Shown here: positions 1 through 8,151 of the stretch, piece by piece | How the letters are laid out: every line of letters starts with the position of its first letter | Position numbering within the stretch: the stretch's first letter is position 1 | Assembly: GCA_025060295.1 (NCBI GenBank) | Contig: JANXCH010000002.1 | Span: 62,001-126,000 of the forward strand | Direction of reading: 5' to 3' | Length of the DNA: 64,000 bases | Source: Dehalococcoidia bacterium | Lineage (GTDB): Bacteria; Chloroflexota; Dehalococcoidia; Lucifugimonadales; HRBIN23 | The notes under the pieces: model-generated | Told to the model about the DNA's origin: nothing | The model's input: the letters and a program-made list of their open reading frames with translations, nothing else | The model's database searches: none | Translations under genes and position numbers: made by a program

Positions 1-375
1 CACCTTCACCTGGCCCCCATACATATAGCGCATCTTGGCGGCGTTGTTGATGATCTGGTCTAGACAGACGCCTGCAAAGTCCACGAACATCAACTCCACC
101 ACAGGGCGCATGCCCACGCTGGCGGCCCCAATCGCCGCCCCGATGAAGCCCGCTTCGCTGATGGGCGTGTCCCGCACCCGTTCGGGGCCGAAGCGGGTGA
201 TCAAGCCCTTGGTGACGCGGAAGGCCCCGCCCCAGGCGTCTATGATGCCCAGGTGGGCGCGCCCGGCTCCGCCGGCAATGTCCTCCCCCATAATGAACAC
301 GGTGGGGTCGCGCTCCATCTCCTGGCGTAGGGCCTCGTTGATGGCTTCGCGGAAGCGTAGTTCGCGGACGGCCAT
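1..375 (-). CDS. 2-oxoacid dehydrogenase E1 component, beta subunit (5' part; gene runs off the window)
   Basis: The first 125 residues of a transketolase-like pyrimidine-binding domain are visible: an N-terminal FREAINEAL segment, a GEDIAGGAG motif near residue 30, and a [16 protein letters not shown] segment near residue 70. These are typical of the beta subunit of pyruvate, branched-chain or acetoin dehydrogenase E1, which decarboxylates 2-oxo acids with thiamine diphosphate. The family is usually about 325 aa, so roughly 60 percent lies outside. The ATG follows a strong GGAGGGAGG ribosome site and sits about 18 nt from a good promoter -10. The substrate cannot be told from the N-terminus. 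Confidence 0.9.
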   Translation of the reverse strand, partial: MAVRELRFREAINEALRQEMERDPTVFIMGEDIAGGAGRAHLGIIDAWGGAFRVTKGLITRFGPERVRDTPISEAGFIGAAIGAASVGMRPVVELMFVDFAGVCLDQIINNAAKMRYMYGGQVKV

Positions 376-392
376 CCCTCCCTCCTGGGGCA

Positions 393-421
393 AGGATAGC
401 CCGGCGAGGCGGGGTTGGCAA
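393..421 (-). promoter_or_regulatory. Sigma70-type promoter of the E1 beta gene
   Basis: Read on the minus strand there is TTGCCA (416-421), a 17-nt spacer and TATCCT (393-398), placing the transcription start around 386 and giving a very short leader that is mostly ribosome-binding site. The same pair of hexamers with the same spacing recurs before tRNA-Ser (27551-27579). Confidence 0.65.
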
Positions 422-527
422 GGCGGCAGGGAGGGCATTCTCCTGATATCTGTATACAGGGCCTGCCCCATAGTCGTTTCACCTGCTGTGTGGCATCATG
501 GGGGAAAAGGCCTGTGAGGATGCGCCG

Positions 528-2123
528 ATGGCTGTAGACGCCGTCTCCCTAGAGGTGTTCCGCAACCTGTTCGCCTCGGTGGCGGAGGAGATGGGGGTCT
601 CCCTGGGGCGCACCGCCTTTTCCCCCAACATCAAGGAGCGCAAGGACTACTCGTGCGCCGTGTTTGACCCCCAGGGAAATATGGTGGCCCAGGCGGCCCA
701 CATCCCCGTGCACCTGGGATCCATGCCCGCCTCGGTGCAGGCGGCCATCGCCAACTTCACCTTCTCCCCCGGGGACATCGTCATCCTCAACGACCCATAT
801 ATGGGAGGCACGCACCTCAACGATGTCACCCTGGTGGCCCCTGTGTTTGTGGGGGATACTCTGGTGGGGTTTGTGGGCAACCGGGGGCATCACGCCGACA
901 TTGGGGGGATGACGCCGGGCTCCCTGCCCCTGTCCACCGAACTGTATCAGGAGGGGTTTATCTTCCCACCTATCAAGCTGGCCAAGGCGGGGGTGCTCAA
1001 CGAAGAGGTGATTACCCTGTTCTGTCGGAACTCTCGCACCCCCGAGGAGCGGAAGGGGGATCTGGCGGCCCAGATCGCCGCCTGTAAGACGGGGGAGCGC
1101 CGCCTGCAGGACCTGGTGCACCGCTACGGGTGGGAGACGGTGCGGGAGCATATGGCGGCCCTGTTGGACTACGCCGAGCGCCTGACCCGTGCCGCCATTC
1201 GCCAGATGCCCAAGGGCACCTACACCTTCCGCGACTATATGGACGACGATGGACTCAGTGACGAGCCGGTGCCCATTCAGGTAACGGTGCGCATTCTGGA
1301 CGATACGATAGAGTTTGACTGGACGGGCACCAGCCCGCAGCGCCCCGGGTGCACCAATACGCCGTTGGCGGTGGCAGTGTCGGCGGTGCTGTATGTGGTG
1401 CGGTGCATTGTGGGGGAGCAGGTGCCCGCCAATCAGGGTATCCTGCGGGCCGTGCGCATCATCGCTCCCGAAGGGTCGCTGGTGAACCCCCGACCCCCTG
1501 CTGCCGTGGCAGGAGGGAATGTGGAGACCTCCCAGCGCCTGGTGGATGTGCTGATGGGGGCCTTGGCCCAGGCCCTGCCCCATCTTATCCCCGCCGCCAG
1601 CCAGGGGACCATGAACAATGTGCTGGTGGGAGGGCACGACCCCATTCGCAACAAGTCCTTCGCCTACTACGAGACCATCGCGGGGGGGATGGGAGCGCGC
1701 CCCACCAAAGACGGTATCTCGGCTGTGCACACCCATATGACCAACACCATGAACACCCCCATAGAGGCCTTGGAGATGGTGTATCCGATGCGGGTGCGCC
1801 GCTATACGGTGCGGCGGGGGTCGGGGGGGCGCGGCAAATACCAGGGCGGGGACGGCATCATCCGCGACCTGGAGTTTTTGGCTCCGGCGACGGTCACGGT
1901 GCTGACGGAACGCCGGCGGATGCGTCCGTGGGGCCTGCAGGGGGGCGAGCCGGGCCAGCCGGGGGAGAACATCCTGCTAAAGGGGGGCGAGGAGGAGGTG
2001 CGCTTGCCTCCCAAGGTTACCCTGCGGGTGGAGCCTGGGGATGTGTTGAGCATCCGCACGCCCGGAGGCGGCGGATGGGGCACACCTGACGAGCCCACAC
2101 CAGAGGCAAGGGGTGAAGGATGA
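528..2123 (+). CDS. hyuB: Hydantoinase B / 5-oxoprolinase family protein (HyuB)
   Basis: 531 aa, the usual length for the HyuB subunit, which with HyuA hydrolyses hydantoins, N-methylhydantoin or 5-oxoproline, or carboxylates ketones in an ATP-dependent way. The family signature LNDPYMGGTHLND lies at residues 87-99 and is followed by a GNRGHHADIGG segment. An upstream ATG at 498 is in frame but has no ribosome site, while 528 has GAGG at the right distance and begins with the typical VSLEVFRN. No hyuA lies next to it: the upstream neighbour is divergent. The stop codon overlaps the start of the OsmC gene (ATGA), so the two are translationally coupled. Confidence 0.92.
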   Translation: MAVDAVSLEVFRNLFASVAEEMGVSLGRTAFSPNIKERKDYSCAVFDPQGNMVAQAAHIPVHLGSMPASVQAAIANFTFSPGDIVILNDPYMGGTHLNDVTLVAPVFVGDTLVGFVGNRGHHADIGGMTPGSLPLSTELYQEGFIFPPIKLAKAGVLNEEVITLFCRNSRTPEERKGDLAAQIAACKTGERRLQDLVHRYGWETVREHMAALLDYAERLTRAAIRQMPKGTYTFRDYMDDDGLSDEPVPIQVTVRILDDTIEFDWTGTSPQRPGCTNTPLAVAVSAVLYVVRCIVGEQVPANQGILRAVRIIAPEGSLVNPRPPAAVAGGNVETSQRLVDVLMGALAQALPHLIPAASQGTMNNVLVGGHDPIRNKSFAYYETIAGGMGARPTKDGISAVHTHMTNTMNTPIEALEMVYPMRVRRYTVRRGSGGRGKYQGGDGIIRDLEFLAPATVTVLTERRRMRPWGLQGGEPGQPGENILLKGGEEEVRLPPKVTLRVEPGDVLSIRTPGGGGWGTPDEPTPEARGEG

Positions 2124-2560
2124 GCACCAGCCGTATACGGACTGTTACTGTCCGCTCCCTGTCCAACTATCGGGTGCAGGTAACGGCGCGGGGGCACACC
2201 TTTTTGGGGGATGAGCCGCCCCCCGAAGGAGAGGACGCTGGCCCCTCCCCCTACGAGTTTCTCTTGGCCGGCCTGGGCACCTGAACGGTCATCACGCTCC
2301 TCATGTACGTGAGGAGGAAAGGATGGGCAGTGGAGTCTATCACCGCCCAAGTGTCTCACCAGAGGGTGCCGGTGGAGCAGAAGGTTCCTTCTGAAGGCCC
2401 CCCTCCTCTGGAGGAACTCATTCGCGTGGAAGTAACCGTGCGGGGCAAACTGGACGAGGAGCAGAAGGCGCGCCTTCTGGACATTGTGAAACGGTGCCCT
2501 GTGCATCGCACCCTCTCCACTCCCCCACGCTTTGAGGAGACCCTCACAGTGGTCTCGTGA
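2120..2560 (+). CDS. OsmC/Ohr-family protein with in-frame UGA at the catalytic Cys (probable selenoprotein)
   Basis: Read through a single in-frame UGA at 2282-2284 (codon 55), this is a 146-aa OsmC-family protein, the normal length. The sequence up to the UGA is SPYEFLLAGLGT, and after it TVITLLMYVRRKGW. In OsmC/Ohr proteins this position is the peroxidatic Cys of the LLAALGxCxxMT motif. The second redox Cys is kept at residue 126 in CPVHRTL. OsmC proteins reduce organic hydroperoxides with thiol donors. The coding pattern is intact on both sides and a hairpin fits the bacterial SECIS geometry (see 2282-2317). The ATG overlaps the hyuB stop. The alternative is a recent nonsense mutation, which would hit exactly the catalytic codon by chance. 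Confidence 0.8.
2282..2317 (+). promoter_or_regulatory. Putative bacterial SECIS element for UGA recoding
   Basis: Twelve bases after the UGA a perfect stem forms: CTCCTCAT (2297-2304) with GTGAGGAG (2309-2316), closing a GTAC loop (2305-2308). The loop begins with G and its first base is 21 nt past the UGA. Bacterial SECIS elements bind SelB through a short hairpin whose apical loop has a G in the first two positions, 16-37 nt from the UGA, so the geometry matches. The pairing was worked out by eye. Confidence 0.7.
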
Positions 2561-2615
2561 GGCGACAGGTTGCACCCTGGACCGCAGGGCTCTACACTGC
2601 AACGGGGGTGCTGGC

Positions 2616-3584
2616 GTGGCCCGTAATGCACAGCGTTCCCTGGCTGCCCTCCAGGGTCTTTCAGAGGCGTTGGTGGCCCTGGCAGAGCGGGTGCGTCCCT
2701 CGGTGGTGAGTCTGCACCTGCTACGCCATCCCCGGCAGGGGGATGAGGAGGCCGTTGTGGGGGCTGGGTCTGGGGTGGTGCTCTCCTCCGACGGCTTTAT
2801 CCTGACCAACAGCCATGTGGCCCGCTCCGCCTCGGGCTTTCGCGCCCTTTTTACCGACGGGCGCACTCTCCACGCCGAGGTGGTCGGAGCGGATCCCCAT
2901 ACCGACATCGCCGTGTTGCGGGTGCCCGCCAGCGACCTCCAGCCCGCCCAGTTGGGGGACTCCGATGCTCTGCGGGTGGGGGAGATTGTGCTGGCCATCG
3001 GCAATCCCCTGGGCCTGGAGGCTACCGTAACCATGGGTGTGGTGAGTGCTCTGGGGCGCTCTTTACGGAGCCTTACGGGGCGCCTTATTGAGAACATTGT
3101 GCAAACCGATGCGGCCCTCAACCCGGGGAGCAGTGGGGGGGCTTTGGTGGACACCAAAGGGCAGGTGGTGGGTATTACCACGGCCATCGTGGCGGGTGCC
3201 CAGGGGATTTGCTTCGCCATTCCTATCAACACGGCCCAGTGGGTGGCTGGGGAACTGATGCGGGAGGGGCGGGTGCGCCGGGCGTGGCTGGGCATCGCGG
3301 TGCATCCCGTTGCCCTGGCCCCAGAGGTGGTGGTGCGTTGGGGCATTCCCGAGCGCACCGGCGTGCGCATCGTGCAGGTGGTGCCGGGTGGCCCCGCCGA
3401 TCGGGCCGGCCTGGCGCGGGGAGATGTTATCATCGGTTTGGGCGATACCCCCATCCCCAGCGTGGACGCGGTGCATCGCTTGCTCACCCGCAACGCCATT
3501 GGAAAGCGCATGCCGGTGGCCATCCTGCGGGAGGGGGAGTTGTTCCGCACCACGGTGGTGCCTATTGAAGAGCCCGTCGAGTAG
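2616..3584 (+). CDS. HtrA/DegP-like trypsin family serine protease with one PDZ domain
   Basis: 322 aa from the GTG at 2616, which has GGGGG upstream; an in-frame TTG at 2532 would overlap the OsmC gene. The chymotrypsin-fold triad is complete: His67 (TNSHVA), Asp97 (HTDIAVL) and Ser173 (NPGSSGG). A PDZ domain with VVPGGPADRAGL follows to the C-terminus. There is no signal peptide or membrane anchor at the N-terminus, unlike DegP/DegQ, so the protease is predicted to be cytoplasmic. Its position behind an OsmC-type peroxidase suggests a role in protein damage or stress, but that is inference. Confidence 0.88.
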   Translation: MARNAQRSLAALQGLSEALVALAERVRPSVVSLHLLRHPRQGDEEAVVGAGSGVVLSSDGFILTNSHVARSASGFRALFTDGRTLHAEVVGADPHTDIAVLRVPASDLQPAQLGDSDALRVGEIVLAIGNPLGLEATVTMGVVSALGRSLRSLTGRLIENIVQTDAALNPGSSGGALVDTKGQVVGITTAIVAGAQGICFAIPINTAQWVAGELMREGRVRRAWLGIAVHPVALAPEVVVRWGIPERTGVRIVQVVPGGPADRAGLARGDVIIGLGDTPIPSVDAVHRLLTRNAIGKRMPVAILREGELFRTTVVPIEEPVE

Positions 3585-3623
3585 ATGGACGGTGGAAGCC
3601 CCGTACCGGGGAGGGAGGTGCAT

Positions 3624-4118
3624 ATGGCTTTCGCTCACATCCTGGTTGGTCCACGCTCAGGTGTTGCCGGGGAGCGCCAGACGCCTGCTGCGGCGCGTTT
3701 CCTGACCCGGGCGCGCGCACTGGGGCTGGAGGTGCGCCCCCTGGCTCTTACCCTCCTACGCCAGGAGGAGGGCCAGCCCCCTCTGCTTCGCGTCTCCTGG
3801 CAGAAGGTTCTCAGTGTGCGCCTGCTGGGCTGGCAGGTGAGCCTGGCTCTGCCCCAGCGGGGGCGTTTCACCTTCCACCCTGTCGACCGCGTGATCGGCA
3901 CGGTGGAGGCGGAGCGCCTGGCCAGTATGCTGACCACCCTGCCCGAGGTGGACGAGGTGGCGGTGCTGGTGGAGGAGCGGGTGGACCCCATTCTGGCGGT
4001 GCGCATTGGGGAGCGGTGGTACGAGTGCTACCGCTGGCTCCGCCGCCCCTACATCGTTACCTCCGAGGAGACCCTCCCTCTGCCCACGCGCGTTTCCTTC
4101 TACCAGAGGGCGGCCTAG
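3624..4118 (+). CDS. Hypothetical protein, 164 aa
   Basis: The ATG at 3624 follows GGGAGGGAGGTG, a better site than the in-frame ATG at 3585. The protein is soluble with no signal peptide. It begins MAFAHILVGP, has a basic central part, and a segment DEVAVLVEERVDPILAVRIG near residue 115 that looks like beta strands. I recognise no family. It is probably the last gene of the hyuB-OsmC-HtrA operon, since the gap to the protease is only 39 nt. Confidence 0.7.
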   Translation: MAFAHILVGPRSGVAGERQTPAAARFLTRARALGLEVRPLALTLLRQEEGQPPLLRVSWQKVLSVRLLGWQVSLALPQRGRFTFHPVDRVIGTVEAERLASMLTTLPEVDEVAVLVEERVDPILAVRIGERWYECYRWLRRPYIVTSEETLPLPTRVSFYQRAA

Positions 4119-4280
4119 CCTCGGTCTCCTTTTTCCCCAAGGGGTAGGCAGGTTGCCCCCCGCGTGCCCTCGGGGGGTAGGTGGGGTCTGCCTGGGATGT
4201 GTCCCCTAGGGGGAGTGAGCCCTTTCTACGTGGGACGTGGTCAACCGGATGGCGGCGGGCTGTGGGCACCCGGAGGAGGT

Positions 4281-4442
4281 CTATGAGGGGGTGCACCGAT
4301 GAAGCCAAAGGCTCCTGGGAGCTGGCAGCTTGTTGGGGGTGCTGTCCAGGAGCACCTGGCGGGCCGTCTGAATCGCCTCTGGGGGTAGGCTCTCCAAAGC
4401 GGTCGGGGCCATATTGCGGGCGAGGGTTTTAGTAACGCCCAT
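4281..4442 (-). pseudogene. N-terminal fragment resembling MmgE/PrpD
   Basis: A minus-strand reading from the ATG at 4442 gives MGVTKTLARNMAP, then LESLPPEAIQTARQVLLDS, which matches the usual N-terminus of MmgE/PrpD-family proteins (2-methylcitrate dehydratase and relatives, about 450 aa). Similarity stops after about 38 codons and a stop follows at 4281, so only a remnant is left. The adjoining 4119-4280 holds no gene I can support, only a C6/G6 hairpin (4156-4177) after the upstream operon. Confidence 0.45.
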
Positions 4443-4520
4443 AGGCCATTCTGGGTAGGACTTGCTGACCTCCGTCAGCCCTTCTACCGTAGCATCCGTT
4501 GCTCCTTGTGGGTGTGTCGG

Positions 4521-4560
4521 GAAAAAGGGGTGCCCCTTCCCGAGGGGGGAAGGGGCACCT
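4521..4560 (-). terminator. Intrinsic terminator of the solute-binding protein gene
   Basis: On the minus strand a perfect 12-bp stem (GGTGCCCCTTCC / GGAAGGGGCACC, arms 4529-4540 and 4548-4559) with a 7-nt loop is followed, after CC, by a run of five T (4526-4522). It lies 26 nt beyond the stop of the minus-strand gene ending at 4586. Confidence 0.85.
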
Positions 4561-4585
4561 AGAAGGGGGTCAGCGGTGCGGGCCG

Positions 4586-6346
4586 TTAGCGGGCCAGCCA
4601 CACATCCTGCATGCGCCCGTGGTTATAGAGCACGTGCTGGGGCACGTAGCCCTTCACGTGGGGCCAGAACAGGAAGTAGTCCACAGTCCAGCCCGTCACG
4701 GGGCGGGCGCCATCTATCTGCAGTTTCTCGTCAATCTGCCACACCAGTTCGCGGCGCTTCTGGACATCCAAGGTGGCCGAGGCCTCGTCCATCATGCGGT
4801 CCACCTCGGGGTTGCAGTAGGCGCTGTAGTTGCGGGGGGAGCCGCAGCGGTAGTTCTCATAGAAGTTGGCGTCGGGGTCGTCAATGCCCACGCCGGTGAG
4901 GTTGGTGCCCAGGGTGTATTCCAGGCGGGTGACCTTGGGGTGCCAGACGCCCGTCTCCACCAATTCAATGGTGGTGCGGATGCCCACCTGGCGCAGTTGG
5001 TCGGCCACGAAGTTGGCGAAGTCAATGTAGAGGGCGATATTGCGGGTGGACATGACGACATCCAAGCCGGTGGGGAAGCCGGCCTCGGCCAGGAGGCGCC
5101 GGGCCTCCTCCTTGCCTGCGCGGGGATCGCCGTAGCCGGGGAGTTTGCGCAAGCGCTCCTCGGGCAGGCCCCAGTAGCCCCAGGGCTGGGGGAGCATGGC
5201 TGCACCGATGATGGCCCCTCCCTCCCGCACCGCCTGCACATAGGCTTCGCGGTCAATGGCCAGGGTTACGGCGCGGCGCACGCGGGCGTCGGTGAAGGGC
5301 GGGCGCGTGAAGTTGGTGAGGATGTTGTCATAGACATTGGTGGAGACCCGCACCTCTACCATCTGGGGCACCGCCGCCTTCACCGTGTCCCGCAGGGACT
5401 TGGTGGTCTCGCCGGGGAAGGCGATATCCAACTGGCCGGCCCGTAGGGCGGCGTAGCGGGTGGCCCGGTCGGTGATGATGATGTAGCGGATGCCGTCCAG
5501 GTAGGGTCGGCCGGGCACCCAGTAGTCCTTGTTCTTCTCCAGTTCCAGCAGCTCGCCCGGGCGGAAAGTCTTCAGCTTGAAGGGGCCAGTGCCGATGATG
5601 TTGGTGCGCAGGGCATCCAGGCTGCCGGGGTGAGCGGGCATGACGGGCGTGTAGCCCGAGGCCAGCATCTGCAGCAGGGCAGGCTGGGGACGGTTCAGAC
5701 GGAAGATGACAGTGTAGTCGTCGGGAGTATCTATGCTGGCCACATTGGCATACCAGTCGCGCCGGGGGTTGACGGCGATGCCCCGGTCCAGCCGGATGCT
5801 GTCAAAGGTGAACTTCACATCCTTGGCGGTGAAGGGGGTGCCGTCGTGCCACTTGACATTCCGGCGCAGTTTGAAGACCAGGGTTCTCCCCCCATCCTGC
5901 CACTCCCAGGACTCGGCCAGTTCGGGGACGATGTTCTCGGGGATGGAGCGGTCCTTGCTCTGGTCAAAGATGACCAGGTTGTTATAGGCGGGCATCACCG
6001 GCCAGGAGGTGGAGATGGTCGCCTCCCGGTGAATCAGAAGGGACGGGGGGTTATCCCGGTGCATGGCCCGCAGGATGCCCCCGTAGCGGGGCTGTTCCAC
6101 CACGGCGGGGGTGGGGGTGGGTGTGGGGAGGACGACGGGTGTGGGGGTGGGGGTAACACCTGGGGCAGGGGCGGGAGCGGGGGCCGGGGCTGGGGTGGGG
6201 GTGGCAACGGGGGCGGGGGCCGCCGGTGCCCGCGTCGGGGTCGGGGTGGCAGGAGCGGGCGCCGCCCGACATCCCACCAGCGCCAACAAAGCCAAAGCCA
6301 ACAGACCGCCCAAAATCACTATCGGGGATAGTCGCGCACGCACCAT
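4586..6346 (-). CDS. ABC transporter solute-binding lipoprotein, family 5 (peptide/nickel type)
   Basis: 586 aa from the ATG at 6346, preceded by GGAGAGGAGG. An N-terminal membrane segment ends in the lipobox LVGC (Cys near residue 26). A low-complexity linker of Pro, Ala and Thr follows to about residue 90, then a DppA/OppA-type SBP_bac_5 domain with YNNLVIFD, LAESWEW and KWHDGTPFTAKDVKF. It would capture oligopeptides or a similar ligand outside the membrane and deliver it to a permease. No permease or ATPase gene lies beside it, so partners must be elsewhere. A good promoter and a terminator bracket it as a single-gene unit. Confidence 0.92.
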   Translation of the reverse strand: MVRARLSPIVILGGLLALALLALVGCRAAPAPATPTPTRAPAAPAPVATPTPAPAPAPAPAPGVTPTPTPVVLPTPTPTPAVVEQPRYGGILRAMHRDNPPSLLIHREATISTSWPVMPAYNNLVIFDQSKDRSIPENIVPELAESWEWQDGGRTLVFKLRRNVKWHDGTPFTAKDVKFTFDSIRLDRGIAVNPRRDWYANVASIDTPDDYTVIFRLNRPQPALLQMLASGYTPVMPAHPGSLDALRTNIIGTGPFKLKTFRPGELLELEKNKDYWVPGRPYLDGIRYIIITDRATRYAALRAGQLDIAFPGETTKSLRDTVKAAVPQMVEVRVSTNVYDNILTNFTRPPFTDARVRRAVTLAIDREAYVQAVREGGAIIGAAMLPQPWGYWGLPEERLRKLPGYGDPRAGKEEARRLLAEAGFPTGLDVVMSTRNIALYIDFANFVADQLRQVGIRTTIELVETGVWHPKVTRLEYTLGTNLTGVGIDDPDANFYENYRCGSPRNYSAYCNPEVDRMMDEASATLDVQKRRELVWQIDEKLQIDGARPVTGWTVDYFLFWPHVKGYVPQHVLYNHGRMQDVWLAR

Positions 6347-6379
6347 AGCCTCCTCTCCTGTGGGCATGCAAGCCCTTTT

Positions 6380-6408
6380 AGTGTAACCCCCCTGGTGCAG
6401 GGCGTCAA
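6380..6408 (-). promoter_or_regulatory. Promoter of the solute-binding protein gene
   Basis: Minus strand: TTGACG (6403-6408), 17-nt spacer, TACACT (6380-6385), about 30 nt upstream of the ATG at 6346. Confidence 0.65.
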
Positions 6409-6514
6409 GCATCGCCTGCGTGCTGTGCCGAGGGCCCGGGGCAAAGCCCTATGGCCGCAGGGAACCTTCCTCTTGTATATACGCCTCAGCGGGCATGGGG
6501 GATTTGTGCCGGCC

Positions 6515-6895
6515 TCACCTCGGCATGCTCGCGTCCCCCTCTAGGATGGCGGGGAAGTGGGTCAGGATAGGCGGAGTGCCCTTCTCCCAGCTTACCGTTA
6601 CCAGGTCCACCCTCCAATCGCCCGAGAAGCCCAAATCGTGCACCACCTGTTGGGCCGAGCGCAACAGGTGCATCCGCTTGCGGTGGGTGAGGGACTCCTC
6701 GGGGGAACCGAAGGCGCGACTGCGCCGTGCCCGAACCTCCACCAGCACCAGCACCGCCCCATCCCACATGACCAGGTCTATCTCCCCCCAGGGGGTGCGA
6801 TAGTTGCGGGCGTAGGTGCTCCATCCTTGCGCCTCCAGAAAACGGCGGGCCAGGTGTTCACTGCGCTGCCCCAGGGCGAGGCGGGGGGGCTTCAT
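6515..6895 (-). CDS. yraN: YraN / UPF0102 family nuclease-fold protein
   Basis: 126 aa. The family core is clear: LGQRSEHLARRFLEAQGW, then GEIDLVMWDGAVLVLVEVRAR, carrying the Asp and Glu-x-Lys-like residues of the restriction-endonuclease fold. The ATG at 6895 overlaps the rnhB stop (ATGA), so the upstream in-frame start is rejected. yraN commonly follows rnhB. The exact role is unknown; a link to DNA maintenance is inferred in the family. Confidence 0.9.
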   Translation of the reverse strand: MKPPRLALGQRSEHLARRFLEAQGWSTYARNYRTPWGEIDLVMWDGAVLVLVEVRARRSRAFGSPEESLTHRKRMHLLRSAQQVVHDLGFSGDWRVDLVTVSWEKGTPPILTHFPAILEGDASMPR

Positions 6896-7545
6896 CCCTT
6901 GCCTCCAGACAGCTTGACGGCGCGGACGGGGGCGAAGGATGCGCGATGGGCGGGGCAAGGCCCCAAACGGCGTAAGGCGTAAAGGTGGGCGGGTGTGGGG
7001 TAGCCCTTGTGTTGCCGGAAGCCATAGCCGGGATACTGGGCATCCAGGGTCTCCATGAGGGCATCCCGTTCCACTTTGGCGATGATGGAGGCGGCGGCGA
7101 TGGAGAGAGAGAGGCGGTCGCCCCGCACAAGGGGCCAGCAGGGGATACCCTGAACGTCCAGGGCGACAGCGTCTACCAACAGGGCCTGGGGGCGCACGGG
7201 GAGTGCGCTGATGGCCCGCTGCATGGCTCTGCGGGTGGCCCCGAGAATGCCCAGGCTATCGATCTCCCCCACGCTGGCGACGCCCACGCCGACCCCGAAC
7301 GCTGCTTTCCGAATGAGCACGGCCAACGAGGCCCGTCGAGAGGGGGAAAGGCGCTTACTGTCGTCCACCTGGGCCAGCCACGGGGAGCTCCAGCCCGGAG
7401 GGAACACCACAGCCGCCGCCACCACTGGCCCCGCCAAAGGTCCCCTCCCTGCCTCGTCTATCCCCGCCACCCAGCGCAGACCATCCCGCCACAGACGCTC
7501 CTCCCACGCGAAGGTGGGGCGACTCTGATGCACAGACCTAGCCAT
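6892..7545 (-). CDS. rnhB: Ribonuclease HII
   Basis: 217 aa. The catalytic DEAGRGPLAGPVV motif begins at Asp30-Glu31. LLVDAVAL carries the third acid, and SIIAKVERDALM the fourth region. The enzyme cuts the RNA strand of RNA-DNA hybrids and initiates removal of misinserted ribonucleotides. The start overlaps the end of the dinB-like gene by 8 nt and the stop overlaps yraN, so the three genes form one minus-strand transcript. Confidence 0.96.
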   Translation of the reverse strand: MARSVHQSRPTFAWEERLWRDGLRWVAGIDEAGRGPLAGPVVAAAVVFPPGWSSPWLAQVDDSKRLSPSRRASLAVLIRKAAFGVGVGVASVGEIDSLGILGATRRAMQRAISALPVRPQALLVDAVALDVQGIPCWPLVRGDRLSLSIAAASIIAKVERDALMETLDAQYPGYGFRQHKGYPTPAHLYALRRLGPCPAHRASFAPVRAVKLSGGKG

Positions 7546-8080
7546 GTGAGATGCGCCTCTGCGGGAACAAGCCCTTCAGGTAGTCTATCTGTCCCTGGTG
7601 TTCGGCCTCGTGGTGGCTGGCCTGGTAAAGGTAGTAGGCGAGGGTGAACTGGGGGCGGTCGGCACGGGGGGCATAGTCCAGGCGGGAGAAATCCAGGCCC
7701 TTCAGCACCGTGATGGCGCTTTGGCGCACCCGCTCCCCATACCGCAGGAGGGTCTCCATCGGGGGAGGCACCCACGCTTCCACATCGGCAGCGGTCCAGG
7801 AGTTGCCCGTCGTCCAGACGGGGTCAACCCCAGGGGAATGGGGGGGCAAGAGGATGTGCCGTTCCCATCCCTCTTTTGTCCACACCTCCCCCTCCGCTGA
7901 GAGCCAGCGGTGAAAGTAACGGTCCTCCACACGGAAGATGTGGAACACCAGGAAGGCGATGGAGTTGGCCCCTGGGTAGGGACGCCAGTGCCACTGCTCG
8001 GGTGTGAGGCCTTGGAGGGCTTGAAGGGTGCGCTGGCGCGTGCGTTCCAGAGACGCCCGCACAAACTCCCGCAGGTCCAT
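7538..8080 (-). CDS. DinB-family (DUF664-like) four-helix protein
   Basis: 180 aa from the ATG at 8080 with GGGAGG upstream; the TTG at 8092 lies inside that ribosome site. The pattern matches DinB/YfiT-type metal-binding four-helix bundles: LQGLTPEQWHWRP, then NSIAFLVFHIFRVEDRYFHRW with the first His, and a C-terminal YQASHHEAEHQGQIDYLKGL with the His pair. Many such proteins are thiol-dependent transferases or DNA-damage-inducible, but the substrate here is unknown. Confidence 0.85.
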   Translation of the reverse strand: MDLREFVRASLERTRQRTLQALQGLTPEQWHWRPYPGANSIAFLVFHIFRVEDRYFHRWLSAEGEVWTKEGWERHILLPPHSPGVDPVWTTGNSWTAADVEAWVPPPMETLLRYGERVRQSAITVLKGLDFSRLDYAPRADRPQFTLAYYLYQASHHEAEHQGQIDYLKGLFPQRRISHG

Positions 8081-8151
8081 AGGGCCTCCCAAGGGGAGTT
8101 GCCTTTACTCTAGCATAGCTCCTTCGGAGGGTGAGGTGCCCATAGCAGGGG

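Noticed and set aside
2303-2560. Separate 85-aa gene starting at ATG 2303
   Set aside because: It lacks a ribosome site, begins inside the OsmC central helix, and is in frame with the upstream half across the UGA. It is better read as the second half of one selenoprotein gene.
4499-5446. Long plus-strand reading frame opposite the solute-binding protein gene
   Set aside because: It is the antisense shadow of a well supported lipoprotein gene in GC-rich DNA and has no ribosome site or known motif. The same holds for the long antisense frames at 549-1736, 9812-11038, 23259-26147, 54102-55223, 57370-58458 and 61929-63203.
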